Source of the DNA: Cellulomonas sp. SLBN-39
Lineage (GTDB): Bacteria > Actinomycetota > Actinomycetes > Actinomycetales > Cellulomonadaceae
Reading direction: 5' to 3'
Length of the DNA stretch: 64,000 nt
NCBI RefSeq assembly: GCF_006715865.1
Contig: NZ_VFOA01000001.1
Coordinates: forward strand, 744,001 to 808,000
Each line of letters begins with the position of its first letter. Position 1 is the stretch's first letter. The position numbers were made by a program, and so were the translations under genes. Of the stretch, positions 42,887 through 52,190 are shown one piece after another. Under the pieces are notes generated by a model. The model was not told the origin of the DNA and made no database searches. It saw only the letters and a program-made list of their open reading frames with translations.

Positions 42887-44083
42887 TCACTGGAGGAGCG
42901 AGAGCACCGACTGCGGCAGGTTCTTCGCCTGGGCGAGCATCGCGGTGCCGGCCTGGGAGAGGATCTGCGAGCGGGTGAACTGCACCATCTCCTGCGCCAT
43001 GTCGGTGTCGCGGATGCGGCTCTCCGACGCGGACAGGTTCTCGACCGACACGTTGAGGTTGTTGATGGTGTGGTCGAACCGGTTCTGCACGGCACCGAGC
43101 TGCGAACGGACCGAGGAGACCTCGGTGATCGCGGCGTCGATCAGGTCGATCGCCTCGGTGGCACCGGACGCCTGGGCGAAGCTGGGCTCCGTCAGGGCGG
43201 CCTCGGCGGCCGACGCGGTCGCACCCGGGGTGGCGCCCGTGAAGGTCAGGCCCGTGGCGGTGTCCGCGACGGTCAGCGCACCGGCGCCGAAGACCTCGGT
43301 CGCCTTCGCCTGGATGGCGGCGACGGCCGTGGCCGAGTCGGTGGCGGCCGAGAAGTCGACCGACGCCAGGTCGAGGGACTTCGAGCCGATGGAGATCGTG
43401 CCGTTGAGCGCCGCGAACTTGGTCACGTCGTCGTCGGTGTAGTCCGTCGCGGCGTCGACCGTGAGCTCGGCGGCCGTGCTGGCGGCGGCGGCCGTCGTGA
43501 GCGTGGCGGTCTTGGCGTTGGACGCCGCGGCCGTCACGTCGACACCGTCGACGCCCAGGCCGACGGCCGACAGGCCCTGGTCGCTCGCGGTCGTGATGTT
43601 GACCGTGATCTTGTCCTGCGCGTCGGTGTTCGCGCCGACCTGGAAGACACCGGAGTAGTTGCCGTCGAGCAGCTTGGTGCCGTTGAACTGCGTGGTGTCG
43701 GAGATGCGGGTCAGCTCGGTCTTGAGCTGGTCCATCTCGTCCTGGATGTTCGACTTCGCGGAGGTCGACAGACCGCCGTCGTTCGCGGCCTGCACCGACA
43801 GCGTGCGCATGCGCTGCAGGATCGAGTGCGTCTCGGTGAGCGCGCCCTCAGCGGTCTGGACGACGGAGATGCCGTCCTGGGCGTTGCGGACGGCCTGCTT
43901 GGTGCCGCCGATCTGCGAACGCAGACCCTCGGAGATCGCGAGGCCCGCGGCGTCGTCGGCCGCGCGGTTGATGCGGAGGCCGCTGGAGAGCTTCTCGAGC
44001 GACTTCGACAGGTCGTTCTGGGTCGTGCCCAGGTTGCGGTACGCGTTGAGAGCGGCGACGTTGGTGTTGATCGAGAGAGCCAT
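42887..44083 (-). CDS. fliC: Flagellin
   Basis: 398 residues from the ATG at 44083 with AAGGAGGAG 6-14 nt upstream. The N-terminal D0/D1 helices (LSINTNVAALNAYRNLGTTQNDLSKSLEKLSSGLRINRAADDAAGLAISE) and C-terminal helices (ENLSASESRIRDTDMAQEMVQFTRSQILSQAGTAMLAQAKNLPQSVLSLLQ) are highly conserved. The middle 150 residues are Ala/Thr-rich variable surface domains. It is the single flagellin gene in the window, monocistronic, between a sigma-28-type promoter and strong terminators. Confidence 0.97.
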   Translation of the reverse strand: MALSINTNVAALNAYRNLGTTQNDLSKSLEKLSSGLRINRAADDAAGLAISEGLRSQIGGTKQAVRNAQDGISVVQTAEGALTETHSILQRMRTLSVQAANDGGLSTSAKSNIQDEMDQLKTELTRISDTTQFNGTKLLDGNYSGVFQVGANTDAQDKITVNITTASDQGLSAVGLGVDGVDVTAAASNAKTATLTTAAAASTAAELTVDAATDYTDDDVTKFAALNGTISIGSKSLDLASVDFSAATDSATAVAAIQAKATEVFGAGALTVADTATGLTFTGATPGATASAAEAALTEPSFAQASGATEAIDLIDAAITEVSSVRSQLGAVQNRFDHTINNLNVSVENLSASESRIRDTDMAQEMVQFTRSQILSQAGTAMLAQAKNLPQSVLSLLQ

Positions 44084-44090
44084 CGTTCTT

Positions 44091-44126
44091 CTCCTCCTTG
44101 AGGGGGTTCAGGGCCGGCCCGTCCAT
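44091..44126 (-). promoter_or_regulatory. Two ANGGA motifs in the fliC leader, predicted CsrA site
   Basis: The fliC 5' leader of about 50 nt contains AUGGA (44122-44126) and AAGGA (44095-44099), the second being the start of the ribosome binding site itself, 22 nt apart. CsrA dimers bridge pairs of ANGGA motifs at such distances. Between them is a GGGCC/GGCCC palindrome that can expose the first motif. The arrangement resembles the hag leader of Bacillus subtilis. Confidence 0.55.
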
Positions 44127-44139
44127 GGGCACACCCCGC

Positions 44140-44167
44140 CTATCGGGACCCCGCCACCGGTTGTGAG
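44140..44167 (-). promoter_or_regulatory. Sigma-28-type promoter of fliC
   Basis: CTCA (44164-44167), 17 nt, then CCGATAG (44140-44146), 57 nt upstream of the flagellin start. Flagellin is the classic sigma-28 target, which anchors the interpretation of the other eight sites. Confidence 0.85.
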
Positions 44168-44221
44168 GAGTCGGGGCACGAAGTTTTTCCGCACCTCGTC
44201 CGCACCGTCGGCGGGGGTGGT

Positions 44222-45121
44222 TCAGGCGACGCCGCGCACCACGGGGGCGGCTGCCGTCGCCGGGCGCTGGGTGGGCACGGTGCCCTCGGGGGCGGCCGGC
44301 GCGAGGGCGGCGCGGGCGGCGATCGCGGCGAAGTAGCCCTGGCGGCGGCGCTCGGCCACACCGTCGGGCCGCTCGGGCGCCGGCACGAGGTCCGGGTCGA
44401 ACGCGGTATTGAGGCCGTCGCGCAGGAGCGTGAGCGCCTCGGTGCGCAGCTGGCTGATCCGGGACTGCGTGACGCCGAGCTCGGCGGCGACGTCGGCGAC
44501 GGTGCGGTCCTCGAGGTAGAGGCCGGCGACCACGACGCGCAGGCGCTCGGGCAGGACCTCGACGGCGGTGCGCAGCCAGTGCACGCGCTCGGACGCGATC
44601 AGCGACTCCTCGGGGGTCTGCTGGTCGTCGCGGACGGTCTCGGCCACGCCGCTGTCGGGCAGGTCGAGGGACAGGACGCGGCGCTCGGCGGCGGCGCGCG
44701 TGGCGTCGACGGTCGAGACGTCGGTGCCGAGTGCGGCGGCGAGCTCGTCGCGGGTGGGCGTGCGGCCGAGGGTCGCGTGCAGGCGCTCGGCGGCCTGGTC
44801 GAGCTCGCGCCCGCGGCGGCGGGTGCCGCGGCTGGCCCAGTCCATGGAGCGCAGCTCGTCGAGCAGCGCGCCCTTGATCCGCAGCGACGCGTACCGCGCG
44901 AACGGCACGTTGGTCGACGGGTCGTAGGCACGCGCGGCCTGCACCAGCGCGAGGTAGCCGGCGGACGCCAGCTCGTCCCTCGACACGCTGGGCGGGACGC
45001 GGTGCAGCATCTCGGTGACGTTGTAGCCGACGAGCGCCATGTGTGCGAGGGCGAGGTCGTCGGCGGAGGTGTGCGTGCTCACGGTGGTCCGGTCGGTGGA
45101 CGCGTTGCTCCGCTTGAGCAT
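44222..45121 (-). CDS. fliA: FliA/WhiG-type sigma factor for motility genes
   Basis: 299 residues from the ATG at 45121 (MLKRSNAST); an ATG at 45160 and a GTG at 45082 are alternatives because none has a strong ribosome binding site. Region 2 reads DELASAGYLALVQAARAYDPSTNVPFARYASLRIKGALLDELRSMDWASR, close to FliA/WhiG; region 3 RELDQAAERLHATLGRTPTRDELAAALG; region 4 TAVEVLPERLRVVVAGLYLEDRTVADVAAELGVTQSRISQLRTEALTLLR. A C-terminal extension of about 50 residues, Pro/Ala rich, is unusual. No flgM anti-sigma gene is adjacent. It should direct transcription from the CTCA-N17-CCGAT promoters. Confidence 0.92.
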   Translation of the reverse strand: MLKRSNASTDRTTVSTHTSADDLALAHMALVGYNVTEMLHRVPPSVSRDELASAGYLALVQAARAYDPSTNVPFARYASLRIKGALLDELRSMDWASRGTRRRGRELDQAAERLHATLGRTPTRDELAAALGTDVSTVDATRAAAERRVLSLDLPDSGVAETVRDDQQTPEESLIASERVHWLRTAVEVLPERLRVVVAGLYLEDRTVADVAAELGVTQSRISQLRTEALTLLRDGLNTAFDPDLVPAPERPDGVAERRRQGYFAAIAARAALAPAAPEGTVPTQRPATAAAPVVRGVA

Positions 45122-45503
45122 GGACGTCCGTCCAGTTCGGGAGCGGGCACGGTGGTCCATTTCGGTCGAGCCCCGACGTGTCCGGACGATCCGCGACGGG
45201 CGCACCGGGACGATGCGGACGAGTCCCTTCACCCACCGCCACCCGGGTGTGATGCACCTCACACCATTGCCCCGGGCGATCTCCTCATCGGCGGGGACCG
45301 GGGGCCGACACCGCTGGTCACGGCGCCGCCGCAGGCCAGGGCCCCGCCCGCCCCGGCCGCACCCCGTGGGAGCGCGTCCGCGCGCACCGCGCCCTCTCAC
45401 CCGAAAGGGCGCCCGAAACCGTCACACCCCACGCCCCGACGCCGATAAGCAGGAGACGCCGCACCCCGCGGCACCGCCCGAGACGACCGGAGGTACCCCC
45501 GCG
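45122..45503. other. Divergent intergenic region between the sigma factor and flgN
   Basis: This 382-nt gap separates the minus-strand sigma factor gene from the plus-strand flgN operon. It holds the flgN promoter (45421-45448). On the minus strand CCGATGA occurs at 45285-45291 but without the CTCA partner, so how the sigma gene is transcribed is not evident. No further open frame with good coding character was found. Confidence 0.6.
45421..45448 (+). promoter_or_regulatory. Sigma-28-type promoter of flgN-flgK-flgL-fliW
   Basis: GTCA (45421-45424), 17 nt, then CCGATAA (45442-45448), about 56 nt before the flgN start. The -35 differs from the other sites at its first base only; the -10 is the closest in the window to the textbook GCCGATAA. 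Confidence 0.72.
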
Positions 45504-45995
45504 ATGGCGACCGTCGCCCTCGAACGGCTGTCCGAGGTGCTCTGGCGAGAGCGGCACCTGCTCGAGCTCCTCCTGTTCAAGCTCGAGGAGGAGCAGCTGG
45601 TGCTCACCGCCGGGCGCACCCGGTGGCTCGGCTACGCCACGCGCGAGGTCGAGACCGTCCTCGACGAGATCCGCACCGCCGAGCTCGGCCGCGCCGTCGA
45701 GGTGGACGAGGTCGCCCGCACGCTCGGGCTCGACCCCGGAGCCAGCCTCGCCGAGCTCGCCGAGCACGCCCCCGCCCCGTGGGACGACATCCTGCGCTCG
45801 CACCGCGACGCGTTCGCCTCGCTCACGTCGGAGATCTCCACCCTCGCCGACGGCAACCGCGAGCTCCTCGCGGTCTCCCACCGCGCCGCGCAGGAGACCC
45901 TCGCGTCCCTGCAGGACACCGTGCAGACGTACGACGGCCACGGCCACCGCACGTCGGACACCCACACCGCCCACCTGCTCGACCAGTCGATCTAG
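45504..45995 (+). CDS. flgN: FlgN, export chaperone for hook-filament junction proteins
   Basis: 163 residues from the ATG at 45504, with GGAGG about 10 nt upstream. The N-terminal helix LSEVLWRERHLLELLLFKLEEEQLVLTAGRTRWLGYATREVE has the FlgN pattern (ExxxLexLlxxLeeexxaL), and the rest is helical. FlgN delivers FlgK and FlgL to the export gate; both genes follow directly. It is first in the plus-strand unit. Confidence 0.85.
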   Translation: MATVALERLSEVLWRERHLLELLLFKLEEEQLVLTAGRTRWLGYATREVETVLDEIRTAELGRAVEVDEVARTLGLDPGASLAELAEHAPAPWDDILRSHRDAFASLTSEISTLADGNRELLAVSHRAAQETLASLQDTVQTYDGHGHRTSDTHTAHLLDQSI

Positions 45996-46006
45996 GGACA
46001 CCGCGC

Positions 46007-47437
46007 GTGAGCACCTTCTCCGGACTCGGGACCGCCCTCAGCTCCCTCATCGCCCAGCGCACCGCGCTGGACGTCTCGGCCAACAACGTCGCCAACGCCA
46101 ACACCGTCGGGTACACGCGCCAGCGCGCGCTGCTGGGCGCCCTGCCGTCGGCCACCGTGCCGTCGATGTTCGCGACCTCGGACGGCGTCGGCCTCGGCAC
46201 CCAGGTGTCGAACATCCAGCGCCTCGGCGACGTGTTCGTCGACAACCGGCTGCGCGCCGCGAGCGGCACGTCGGGCTACCTCACCGCCCAGGCCGAGGCC
46301 TACACCGCCCTGGAGAAGGGCATCGGCGAGCCCGCGAAGACGGCCATGGCGAACCAGCTCTCGGACTTCTGGGCCGGCTGGGCCGACGTGTCCAACGGCA
46401 GCGACCAGGACGCCGCCCGCGCGGTGCTGCTCGAGCGCGGCGTCGCCGTCGCCGACAGCCTGCACACCCTCTACTCGACCGCCCGGACCCAGTGGGACCA
46501 GACCCGGTTCGAGACCGGCGCGCTCGTCGAGCGCGCCAACGTCGCGGCCGCGTCGGTCGCCGACCTCAACGAGCGGATCCTGGCGATCACCAACTCCGGC
46601 GCCACCGCGCACGAGCTGTCCGACCAGCGCGACCAGCTCGTCACCGAGCTCGCGGGCCTCGTCGGCACCACCGCCCAGGTCCGCCAGGACGGGCAGGTCG
46701 ACCTGTTCGTCGGCGGCAACGCCATGGTCCGCGGCGACAAGGTCTCCGCGCTCGCCGTCTCGGGCGCCACCGCCTTCAGCCAGGCGACGACCGGCACGCC
46801 CGTGCAGGTCGTCTGGGCCGACAAGCCCACGCAGGTCGTCGGCATCGAGAGCGGGCGCGTCGGCGGGCTGCTGTCCGTGCTCGCCCCGCCCGACGGGTCC
46901 GGCACCGGGGGGCTGCTGACCGAGGCCGCGGCGCGCTACGACGCGCTCGCCACCAGCATCGCCGGCCAGCTCAACGCGATCCACCAGACCGGCTACGCCC
47001 GCGACGAGACCACCACCGGCGTCGACTTCTTCAGCTTCGACGCCGGCCAGCCCGCCGCCCTCGGCATCCGGGTCGCGCTGACGTCGGCCGACCAGGTCGC
47101 CGCCGGCGCCGCCGGGCAGGGCGCGTTCGACGGCACGGTCGCCCTCGCGATCAGCCGCCTCGGCTCGTCGTCCACGGGACCCGACGCCCAGTGGCGCTCG
47201 GTCGTCACCGACGTCGGCGTCAAGACCGCCAGCGCCACGTCCCGCTCGTCGGTCGCGCAGACCGCGCTGGCCACGGCGCAGTCCCAGCAGCTCGCCCAGA
47301 CCTCGGTCGACGTCGACGAGGAGACCGTCAACATGCTCGCGTACCAGCGCGCGTACGAAGGTGCCGCTCGCGTCCTGACCGCGATCGACGAGATGCTGGA
47401 CACCCTGATCAACCGCACCGGCGTCGTCGGAAGGTGA
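46007..47437 (+). CDS. flgK: FlgK, hook-filament junction protein 1
   Basis: 476 residues from a GTG at 46007, 11 nt after the flgN stop. STFSGLGTALSSLIAQRTALDVSANNVANANTVGYTRQR is the FlgK N-terminus; VSNIQRLGDVFVDNRLRAASGTSGYL and the C-terminal SVDVDEETVNMLAYQRAYEGAARVLTAIDEMLDTLINRTG complete the match. It joins hook to filament with FlgL. Confidence 0.96.
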   Translation: MSTFSGLGTALSSLIAQRTALDVSANNVANANTVGYTRQRALLGALPSATVPSMFATSDGVGLGTQVSNIQRLGDVFVDNRLRAASGTSGYLTAQAEAYTALEKGIGEPAKTAMANQLSDFWAGWADVSNGSDQDAARAVLLERGVAVADSLHTLYSTARTQWDQTRFETGALVERANVAAASVADLNERILAITNSGATAHELSDQRDQLVTELAGLVGTTAQVRQDGQVDLFVGGNAMVRGDKVSALAVSGATAFSQATTGTPVQVVWADKPTQVVGIESGRVGGLLSVLAPPDGSGTGGLLTEAAARYDALATSIAGQLNAIHQTGYARDETTTGVDFFSFDAGQPAALGIRVALTSADQVAAGAAGQGAFDGTVALAISRLGSSSTGPDAQWRSVVTDVGVKTASATSRSSVAQTALATAQSQQLAQTSVDVDEETVNMLAYQRAYEGAARVLTAIDEMLDTLINRTGVVGR

Positions 47438-48333
47438 TGGCAGTGATCACACGAGTCACCCAGGCCACGGTCCAGCGCTCCACGCTGGCCAACCTGCAGA
47501 TGAACCTCGCGACGGCCTCGAAGCTGCAGGCCCAGATGTCGTCGGGCAAGAAGATCCAGGTGCCGTCGGACGACCCGTCCGGCGCGCAGGACATGCTCCG
47601 GCTGCGGGCCGACCAGCGGCAGAACGCCCAGCTCCAGCGGAACACCGCCGACGGCGACGCCTGGCTCAGCACGGTCGACACGGCGCTGACGTCCTCGCTG
47701 TCGATCGTCCGCGCCACCCGCGACCTGGTGGTGCGCGCCGGCTCGGGCGCCCTGAACGCCGAGTCCCGCGAGGCCCTCGCGGCCGAGGTCGAGGCGCTGC
47801 GCGACGAGCTGCTCGCGCAGGCCAACACCACCTACGGCGGCCGGTCGGTGTTCGCCGGCACCTCGTCGGCGCCCCAGGCGTTCGGTGCGACCACGCCCTA
47901 CGCCTACCAGGGCGTCGCGGGGGCGAGCGTCACGCGGCAGGTCGGGCCCGAGACGACCGTGCGGGTCGACGGCGACGGGCAGTCCGTCTTCGGCGACACC
48001 GGCACCGGCACCGTCTTCGAGCTGTTCGACACGATCGCCGCGTCGATGCGTGCCGGCACCGACCTGACGGCCGAGCAGGACGCCCTCGACGTGCGCATGC
48101 AGGGCATGCTGCGCGAGGTCGCGTCGGTCGGCGCCCGGCACAACCACGTGCTCAACGCCAAGAGCACGCTGCAGGACGGTGCGCTGACGCTCACCACGCA
48201 GCTCGGCGCGATCGAGGACGTCGACCTGGCCGAGATCATCCTGCAGGTGCAGCAGCAGGAGGTCGCCTACCAGGGAGCCCTGGCCGCGACCTCGAAGGTC
48301 CTGCAGCCCACGCTCCTGGACTTCCTGCGATGA
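47437..48333 (+). CDS. flgL: FlgL, hook-filament junction protein 3
   Basis: 298 residues from the ATG at 47437 (one-base overlap with the flgK stop); a GTG at 47443 has better spacing to GGAAGG and may be the real start, shortening the protein by two residues. RVTQATVQRSTLANLQMNLATASKLQAQMSSGKKIQVPSDDP and the C-terminal EDVDLAEIILQVQQQEVAYQGALAATSKVLQPTLLDFLR are flagellin-like FlgL signatures. Confidence 0.95.
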   Translation: MAVITRVTQATVQRSTLANLQMNLATASKLQAQMSSGKKIQVPSDDPSGAQDMLRLRADQRQNAQLQRNTADGDAWLSTVDTALTSSLSIVRATRDLVVRAGSGALNAESREALAAEVEALRDELLAQANTTYGGRSVFAGTSSAPQAFGATTPYAYQGVAGASVTRQVGPETTVRVDGDGQSVFGDTGTGTVFELFDTIAASMRAGTDLTAEQDALDVRMQGMLREVASVGARHNHVLNAKSTLQDGALTLTTQLGAIEDVDLAEIILQVQQQEVAYQGALAATSKVLQPTLLDFLR

Positions 48334-48788
48334 GCGTCGGCGTGGGCACCACCGTGCGCGTCGCGACGCCGCAGGGCGACCGGGACGTCCCGTCCGTGCT
48401 GCACCTGGCGGCCGAGCTGCCGGGGCTGCCCGGGCGCACCGAGTACGCGCTGGAGCCGATCGAGGACTCCGGCACGCTGTTCTCGCTGCGCAGCGCGCCG
48501 GGCGGTGCGCACCCCGTGCGGCTGTTCGTCGCGGCGCCGCACGCGTTCTTCCCCGAGTACGCGCCGCGGATCGGGCAGGACCTGCTCGCCGACGCCATGC
48601 GGGCCGAGGACGCGGGCGGCACGGGCTCGGGCGCCACCCTGCTGCTGGTCGTCGTGCACCCCGCGGGCGACGACCGCGACCAGCACACCGCGAACCTGCT
48701 CGCACCGATCCTCGTCGACCCCGCGCGGGGCCTGGCCCAGCAGGTCGTGCTGGACGAGGACCTGCCCCTGCGTGCCCCGATCGGCTGA
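48330..48788 (+). CDS. fliW: FliW, flagellar assembly factor and CsrA antagonist
   Basis: 152 residues, with an ATG overlapping the flgL stop (ATGA). LPGLPGRTEYALEPIEDSGTLFSLRSAPGGAHPVRLFVAAPHAFFPEYAPRI matches the FliW pattern of a short beta-barrel protein starting with a gLxgf/pe-type motif. FliW binds either flagellin or CsrA; when flagellin has been exported, FliW sequesters CsrA and relieves repression of flagellin translation. Presence of csrA at 18067-18369 completes the pair. Confidence 0.88.
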   Translation: MSVGVGTTVRVATPQGDRDVPSVLHLAAELPGLPGRTEYALEPIEDSGTLFSLRSAPGGAHPVRLFVAAPHAFFPEYAPRIGQDLLADAMRAEDAGGTGSGATLLLVVVHPAGDDRDQHTANLLAPILVDPARGLAQQVVLDEDLPLRAPIG

Positions 48789-48860
48789 GCCGGACGGCGT
48801 TTACCACACGCCACGCCGCAGGTCAGCGGGATCACCCGGGTGGAACGGCCCCCCGAACCT

Positions 48861-48888
48861 CTCACACCGGGCACCCCGGTGCCGATGG
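48861..48888 (+). promoter_or_regulatory. Sigma-28-type promoter of the EAL/HDOD gene
   Basis: CTCA (48861-48864), 17 nt, then CCGATGG (48882-48888) on the plus strand, 31 nt before the GTG of the EAL/HDOD gene. It places this signalling gene in the motility regulon. Confidence 0.75.
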
Positions 48889-48919
48889 ACCGGGTGAGCA
48901 CGACTACCTGGAGGCCACC

Positions 48920-50140
48920 GTGACCGCGCAGCCCATCGAGCGTCACCCCCGCGTACGCCCGAACCTGAGCATCCAGCGCCAGCCCGTGGTCCACCCGGAC
49001 CGCAGCGTCTTCGCCTACGCGGTGCGCGCCCTGGCCCTGGGGCCCGACGGCGGGCCCGTCTCGGACGCGACCGTGGAGCACCTCGTCGACGCTGCGTACC
49101 GCATGCTCGACATCGCCGCCGTCGCCGGCGAGCGCCCGCTCCTGCTGCGCGCCACGAGCCGCCTGCTCAGCGGCGCCGAGCCGCTGCCCGAGTCGCCGCA
49201 CGGCGTGGGCCTGGAGATCGGCCGCGGCCTGGCGGGCCGCGAGGACGTGCGGCACCTGCTCGACCGGCTGCACCAGGCCGACGTGCGGCTCGCGCTGGCG
49301 GACTACGTGGGCGAGCGCGTCCAGGACGTGCTGCTGCCGTACGTGCAGTTCGTCAAGGTCGACGCCGGGCTCCCGCAGGACGTGCTGACCCGGCTCGTGC
49401 AGCGCGCGTCCGACAGCGGCGCCGTGGTGATCGCCGAGCGCGCGACGACCCGCGAGCGTATCGGCTCGGCCCTGGAGTCCGGTGCCGAGCTGCTGCAGGG
49501 CCCGCTCGTGCTGCGCCGCCCCGAGATCGACCAGCACCGCGAGCTGGGCGTCGGCGAGATCCAGTGCCTGGAGCTGCTGCGGCTGCTCTCCCGCGAGAGC
49601 TTCGACCAGCCGGCGATCATCAAGCTCGTCGAGTCCGACCCCGCGCTGTCGATGCGCGTGCTGCACCTGGTGAACTCCTCGGCCTTCGGCGTGCGGCACA
49701 AGGTCGACTCGGTGCGGCAGGCCGTCATCATGGTCGGTCCGCGCCAGCTCGGCGCGCTGGCCACCGCCTCGCTCGTGGGTGCCCAGCCGGCGACCGTCGA
49801 CAGCCTGTGGTTCCTGCTCACCCGCGCCCACGCGTGCGCGACGCTCGCGGGCGACGAGGTCGGCTACACGGTCGGGCTGCTCTCGGCCGTGGCGTCGTAC
49901 CTGCGGGTGCCCGTCGAGGCGATGGTGGCCCGCACGGGGGTGTCCGCGGACCTCGCCGAGGCCCTGGTGCACCAGCGCGGCCGCCTCGGCACGGTGCTGG
50001 CCGCGGTCCTGGCGCACGAGGAGAACGACCCGGCGGCCCTGGCCGGCACCGGCCTGGACGACTACGAGGTCGCGCACGCGTACCTCGACGCGGTCCCCCT
50101 GGCCCTCGGCCTGGCGATGCAGATGGCCTCCGCCGCCTGA
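48920..50140 (+). CDS. EAL-like/HDOD signalling protein in the motility regulon
   Basis: 406 residues from a GTG with GGAGG about 5 nt upstream. Residues 15-195 resemble a degenerate EAL domain (QRQPVVHPDRSVFAYAVRAL, VGLEIGRGLAG, VRLALADYVG, FVKVDAG, VIAERATTRER); the catalytic EAL tripeptide and most metal ligands are missing. Residues 205-400 are an HDOD domain (LELLRLLSRESFDQPAIIKLVESDPALSMRVLHLVNSSAFG). The YuxH/CdgJ-type combination regulates motility in other bacteria, acting as a binding protein rather than a c-di-GMP phosphodiesterase. Its own sigma-28-type promoter supports such a role. Confidence 0.87.
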   Translation: MTAQPIERHPRVRPNLSIQRQPVVHPDRSVFAYAVRALALGPDGGPVSDATVEHLVDAAYRMLDIAAVAGERPLLLRATSRLLSGAEPLPESPHGVGLEIGRGLAGREDVRHLLDRLHQADVRLALADYVGERVQDVLLPYVQFVKVDAGLPQDVLTRLVQRASDSGAVVIAERATTRERIGSALESGAELLQGPLVLRRPEIDQHRELGVGEIQCLELLRLLSRESFDQPAIIKLVESDPALSMRVLHLVNSSAFGVRHKVDSVRQAVIMVGPRQLGALATASLVGAQPATVDSLWFLLTRAHACATLAGDEVGYTVGLLSAVASYLRVPVEAMVARTGVSADLAEALVHQRGRLGTVLAAVLAHEENDPAALAGTGLDDYEVAHAYLDAVPLALGLAMQMASAA

Positions 50141-50214
50141 CACCCGCTCCCCCGGCGCCGCCGGGCGTGGCACCCGCCGGGGACGCCCGCACCAGGAGGT
50201 CCGCCCGCACGCAG

Positions 50215-50250
50215 CAGGGCCGGTCACCCCGCGAGGGGTGACCGGCCCTG
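50215..50250. terminator. Bidirectional hairpin between the EAL/HDOD gene and groEL
   Basis: A perfect 16-bp stem (50215-50230 and 50235-50250) with a GCGA tetraloop lies between two convergent genes, 75 nt and 48 nt from their stops. Confidence 0.87.
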
Positions 50251-50297
50251 TCGTCTACGGCGTGGTCGTCGTGCGACGACCAGGACGCGTCAGCGGA

Positions 50298-52127
<1,830 letters not shown>

Positions 52128-52178
52128 TCAGGCTCCACCACGGGCCGACGTCCCTCCCGCCGGGCGACCGGCACGCAC

Positions 52179-52184
52179 TAGGGT
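52179..52184 (+). promoter_or_regulatory. -10 box of a leaderless transcript for the GH15-like gene
   Basis: TAGGGT is followed after 6 nt by the GTG start at 52191, with no ribosome binding site between. This supports both the start codon and leaderless translation. Confidence 0.55.
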
Positions 52185-52190
52185 GCGCGT

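Noticed and set aside
44083..44126. ATG at 44126 in the fliC leader opening a frame that runs into fliC out of register
   Set aside because: It has no ribosome binding site and its product is a shadow of flagellin; the ATGGA is better explained as part of a CsrA motif.
45285..45291. CCGATGA on the minus strand as an autoregulatory promoter of the sigma factor gene
   Set aside because: The expected -35 position reads GGTG and the distance to the gene is over 160 nt.
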